NCBI GenBank assembly: GCA_030430105.1
Contig: JAUIFW010000049.1
Coordinates: forward strand, 1-8,053
DNA length: 8,053 bases
DNA from: a bacterium
Lineage (GTDB): Bacteria > Patescibacteria > Gracilibacteria > 1-14-2-50-48-13
Direction of reading: 5' to 3'
In this document: in pieces, positions 5,579 through 8,053 of the stretch
How positions within the stretch are numbered: position 1 is the first letter of the stretch
Layout of the letters: each line of letters opens with the position of its first letter
Notes under the pieces: model-generated
Databases searched by the model: none
What the model was told of the DNA's origin: nothing
The model's input: the letters and a program-made list of their open reading frames with translations, nothing else
Made by a program: the position numbers and the translations under genes

Positions 5579-6742
5579 CTAGTCCAGGCGGTCATATATG
5601 GCAGAGAGTGCGCCTCGGGCCATAACTTCCTTCGCCTGCATCTCTCCAATTCCCCTACTGGCAAAGTACTGGAGGTCCTCTTCTCTAAATTGCCCAATTG
5701 CAGCCCCATGCGTACAGGACACCTCATCCGTATCCACAATGAGTCTTGGGTCTGCATGCATATGCCCTGTCTGGTGGAGGAGATAACTTTGTGTTCTCTG
5801 ATCCGAGGTGGATCCATCTGCTCCTGGGTAAACTTGCACTGTCCCATGATAGAGGGCTTTAGCTTCCTCCTCTAGAGCTGCGGCGATGTGCTGGGTACTT
5901 GTGGTATGCGGAGCTTCGTGATGCACCCACGTACGGTGTGCATGATTTGTGGCTACTCCCCCCTGTACACCTGCGTAGAGCTCTAGCGTAGCCTCTGCGT
6001 TGCGCAGGTGATAGGCGGCTTCTCTGTGAAGTTGCTTACTCTCTCCACTCAAGATCACATGATGGAATGCACCCTGCTTCTCCAGTGCATAATTCTCGTG
6101 CCAGATGCCTGAGACTTTTCCTGTCAGTTCTTGGAGATGAAGGTCCGCAAGGGTACCAACCTGAACTTCGCGGTGTTCGAACACCTTTGGAGACTGCTTA
6201 CTCTCTACGTGATGCTCTACCTGTATATGCGCTGATGCTTCCTTTCCAAGTTGTATCCTTGTGACCATACTTAACATGGCCTGATCTACTCCTGCATACC
6301 ATTCGTACTTGATGATCAATGGATCCTCGAGCATGGTTTGCTCAGGTATGTCTATACCAAGATATGCAGTTGCTCCAAGTAGGAACGAGGCATCTAGACT
6401 ACTCATTGGATGCAAGTTCTGCTTATGCATCTCCCCTGAAATATAGCGCATCCACTTATCGGTTACCGTAGAAGTAGCAAGATCAATGTGCCCATTTCGA
6501 AGAACTAAGGTATTCGGTGCGACTTCCTCACTCTGATTTGCACGCTGCGCTCCGATGAGCAGCACCGGCTTCATGCTGTAGAGTTGCCTGAGTTCTGCAT
6601 ATTCAAAACCTTTCTCCCTCGGAGAAGGTAGCGGCTCAGCAGCTCGTTGCATGAGTCGATCATACTGCTTTTCTAGAGCTGGGTTTGCTTCTAGTACCTT
6701 TGCTTTCTGAGCAACAAGTTCTTGAATAAATGGCTTATGCAT
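5579..6742 (-). CDS. sufD: SufD, Fe-S cluster scaffold subunit, 387 aa
   Basis: SufD pairs with SufB on the SufC ATPase dimer to form the SufBC2D scaffold where clusters are built in the cytoplasm. The diagnostic part is the C-terminal beta-helix and core: DGSTSDQRTQSYLLHQTG (309-326), then DEVSCTHGAAIGQ (339-351), then FASRGIGEMQAKEVMARGAL (360-379). Cys343 and His345 align with E. coli SufD Cys358 and His360; His360 is reported as needed for cluster assembly at the SufB-SufD interface. The N-terminal 100 residues are divergent and helical, as is usual. The ATG at 6742-6740 overlaps the end of sufC by 8 nt, implying translational coupling. No frame damage is seen. Distinction from a second SufB rests on gene order, shorter length and the VSCTHGA motif. 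Confidence 0.93.
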   Translation of the reverse strand: MHKPFIQELVAQKAKVLEANPALEKQYDRLMQRAAEPLPSPREKGFEYAELRQLYSMKPVLLIGAQRANQSEEVAPNTLVLRNGHIDLATSTVTDKWMRYISGEMHKQNLHPMSSLDASFLLGATAYLGIDIPEQTMLEDPLIIKYEWYAGVDQAMLSMVTRIQLGKEASAHIQVEHHVESKQSPKVFEHREVQVGTLADLHLQELTGKVSGIWHENYALEKQGAFHHVILSGESKQLHREAAYHLRNAEATLELYAGVQGGVATNHAHRTWVHHEAPHTTSTQHIAAALEEEAKALYHGTVQVYPGADGSTSDQRTQSYLLHQTGHMHADPRLIVDTDEVSCTHGAAIGQFREEDLQYFASRGIGEMQAKEVMARGALSAIYDRLD

Positions 6743-7490
6743 GTTCTTGGATCAACATATCATATCCTTCCTTCTCTATGCGCGCCGCCAAGGTCGCATC
6801 TCCTTGCTTGATGATGTTGCCGTTTGCCAAAATATGCACCACATCCGGCGTCAGGTATTCAAGCACTCTCTGGTAATGAGTAATCATGAGAACACTGAGC
6901 TCGGGTCGCTCTGCTCGTATAGCTTGAAGACTTTCGCAGATCGTACGCACGCCATCGACATCAAGTCCTGAGTCAATCTCATCGAGTATAGCTACCTTTG
7001 GCTCCAGAAGGGCGAGTTGTAACATCTCGTTGCGCTTTTTCTCTCCTCCAGAGAACCCCTCGTTCATAGATCGCTCCATATGATCCTTCGTTAGTCCCAC
7101 GGTCTTTCGTTTCGCCTCGAGTAGCTCCTCAAAATCAAAGGCGTCCATGGGATCTTCTCCGCGATAGGTACGGATCTCATTGAGTGAGGTTCTCAAAAAC
7201 TCCTCTGTGCTCACTCCTGGAATTTCTAGTGGGTGCTGAAAAGAGACAAACAGTCCTTTCCGACTTCTGACTTCAGGCGCGCTCTCTGTAATATCGTCCC
7301 CATCTAAGGCAATGGATCCTTTCGTCACCTCATAAAATGGATGCCCGCTGGCCGCTGAAGCTAGCGTACTTTTTCCTGCTCCATTTGGCCCCATCACAAC
7401 GTGAAGCTCACCTTTGCCTACCTCAAGATCAATCCCCTTCAGGATCTCTTTTCCTTCCCGCTCTACATGTAATCCTCGAATATTCAGCAT
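6735..7490 (-). CDS. sufC: SufC, ABC-type ATPase of the SUF machinery, 251 aa
   Basis: This is a soluble ABC ATPase that powers conformational change of SufB and SufD during cluster assembly; it is not a transporter despite the fold. Walker A is GPNGAGKST (34-42) with Lys40, the Q-loop is SFQHP (83-87, Gln85), the signature is FSGGEKKRNEMLQ (146-158), Walker B is VAILDEIDSGLD (166-177) with Asp170 and catalytic Glu171, and the H-loop is His205 in MITHYQRVLEY. The signature FSGGEKKRNE and the EIDSGLDVD motif are specific to SufC. Its ATG shares one base with the sufB stop (TAATG on the minus strand) and its end overlaps sufD by 8 nt, so sufB, sufC and sufD are probably translated as a coupled set. 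Length matches the family. Confidence 0.97.
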   Translation of the reverse strand: MLNIRGLHVEREGKEILKGIDLEVGKGELHVVMGPNGAGKSTLASAASGHPFYEVTKGSIALDGDDITESAPEVRSRKGLFVSFQHPLEIPGVSTEEFLRTSLNEIRTYRGEDPMDAFDFEELLEAKRKTVGLTKDHMERSMNEGFSGGEKKRNEMLQLALLEPKVAILDEIDSGLDVDGVRTICESLQAIRAERPELSVLMITHYQRVLEYLTPDVVHILANGNIIKQGDATLAARIEKEGYDMLIQEHA

Positions 7491-8053
7491 TATCCAATAC
7501 TATGTTCTAAAGTAAGTCCCAGCAGTTTTTGACTCTCCACTGCGAATTCCATAGGAAGCTCTGAGAGTACCTCCTTGCAGTATCCGTTCACGATGAGCTC
7601 TACAGCCTGCTCGTGACTCATACCACGTTGCATGCAGTAAAATAGCATGGCTTCGTCCAACTTGGAGGTAGTCGCCTCATGCTCCACACTTGCAAAGGGA
7701 GTTTCGTTTTCAATACTTGGGAAGGTGTGACTTCCTGCATTTTTCCCAATGATCATAGAGTCACACTGCGAGTAATTCTTTGCCCCCTCAGCCTCTTTCA
7801 TGATGCGCACGAGTCCACGGTAGGTACTGCTACTTTGGTCTGCGGCAATACCCTTAGAGACGATGCGGCTTCTCGTGTTCTTTCCCTTGTGAATCATTTT
7901 GGTTCCTGTATCTGCCTGTTGTTTTCCTTTGGTGACAGCAACGGAATAAAACTCCCCAATGGAGTTATCGCCTTTTAGCACACAGCTTGGGTATTTCCAG
8001 GTAATGGCAGAACCTACCTCCACTTGCGTCCACGAAATCTTTGCAGACTCTTC
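7490..8053 (-). CDS. sufB: SufB, Fe-S cluster scaffold subunit, C-terminal 187 aa (5' end outside window)
   Basis: The frame is open to the window edge, so only about the last 40 percent of a typical 470-480 aa SufB is present. The fragment contains [14 protein letters not shown], a STYRGLVRI segment, [45 protein letters not shown] and the typical ending [11 protein letters not shown]. By comparison with E. coli SufB, the Cys of NYSQCDSM matches Cys405, the sulfur acceptor, and EHEATTS matches the Glu432-His433-Glu434 site at the SufB-SufD interface. It is the most upstream suf gene seen, and the operon promoter lies beyond the right edge. Its TAA overlaps the sufC ATG by one base. Confidence 0.97.
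   Translation of the reverse strand, partial: EESAKISWTQVEVGSAITWKYPSCVLKGDNSIGEFYSVAVTKGKQQADTGTKMIHKGKNTRSRIVSKGIAADQSSSTYRGLVRIMKEAEGAKNYSQCDSMIIGKNAGSHTFPSIENETPFASVEHEATTSKLDEAMLFYCMQRGMSHEQAVELIVNGYCKEVLSELPMEFAVESQKLLGLTLEHSIG

Noticed and set aside
4326..7978. Several plus-strand ORFs of 60-105 codons opposite the suf genes
   Set aside because: They lie antisense to well-conserved genes, lack ribosome binding sites and show no recognisable protein features.
1..8053. tRNA, rRNA, CRISPR arrays, insertion sequences, attachment sites or origins
   Set aside because: I looked on both strands and saw no cloverleaf with TTC-loop, no regularly spaced repeats, no transposase or terminal inverted repeats, and no DnaA-box cluster.

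Overview
The window reads as a compact bacterial chromosome segment that uses the standard code: UGA acts as a stop, for example in the ATGA junction between sufS and sufU. Three traits together suggest a Patescibacteria/CPR-type genome, perhaps Peregrinibacteria-like. They are a secreted S41 protease with N-terminal SLH repeats, a class III nucleotidyl cyclase with a short C-terminal helical-repeat tail, and a minimal SUF operon ending in sufU. This placement rests on gene content alone and is of low to moderate confidence.

Left part, plus strand. Positions 1-534 hold the C-terminal end of a class III adenylate/guanylate cyclase. One base after its stop is a strong sigma70-type promoter (TTGACA, 16 nt, TATAAA), then AGGAGG and a GTG-started 418-codon gene of unknown function (593-1849), closed by an intrinsic terminator (1864-1889). 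Immediately after that is a second promoter (TTGCAA, 17 nt, TATAGT at 1895-1923). It drives an apparently non-coding transcript whose predicted first base coincides with the start of a perfect 13-bp helix joining its two ends (1930-1942 with 2108-2120). A second intrinsic terminator follows at 2126-2150. I read this as a small structured RNA of about 190-220 nt. It is the best candidate for something undescribed here; 6S-like RNA or a CU-rich regulatory RNA are the two working ideas.

Middle, plus strand. Positions 2171-3889 encode a secreted protease: signal peptide, three SLH repeats, PDZ, and an S41 catalytic core with an intact Ser/Lys dyad. Its ATG lies only 20 nt after the RNA's terminator and has no visible Shine-Dalgarno sequence.

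Right half, minus strand. A SUF iron-sulfur cluster assembly operon reads right to left: sufB (partial, running off the window), sufC, sufD, sufS, sufU. SufS with SufU mobilises sulfur from cysteine and SufBCD is the scaffold. The sufB/sufC, sufC/sufD and sufS/sufU junctions overlap, consistent with translational coupling. sufU is broken in the zero frame, but its missing C-terminus with the third zinc/cluster-ligand cysteine is intact in the -1 frame. The switch falls exactly at an in-phase A AAA AAC heptamer (4027-4021), so it is a programmed frameshift, a homopolymer sequencing error, or a recent mutation. sufU and the protease gene converge with only 18 bp between their stops if the -1 frame is used.
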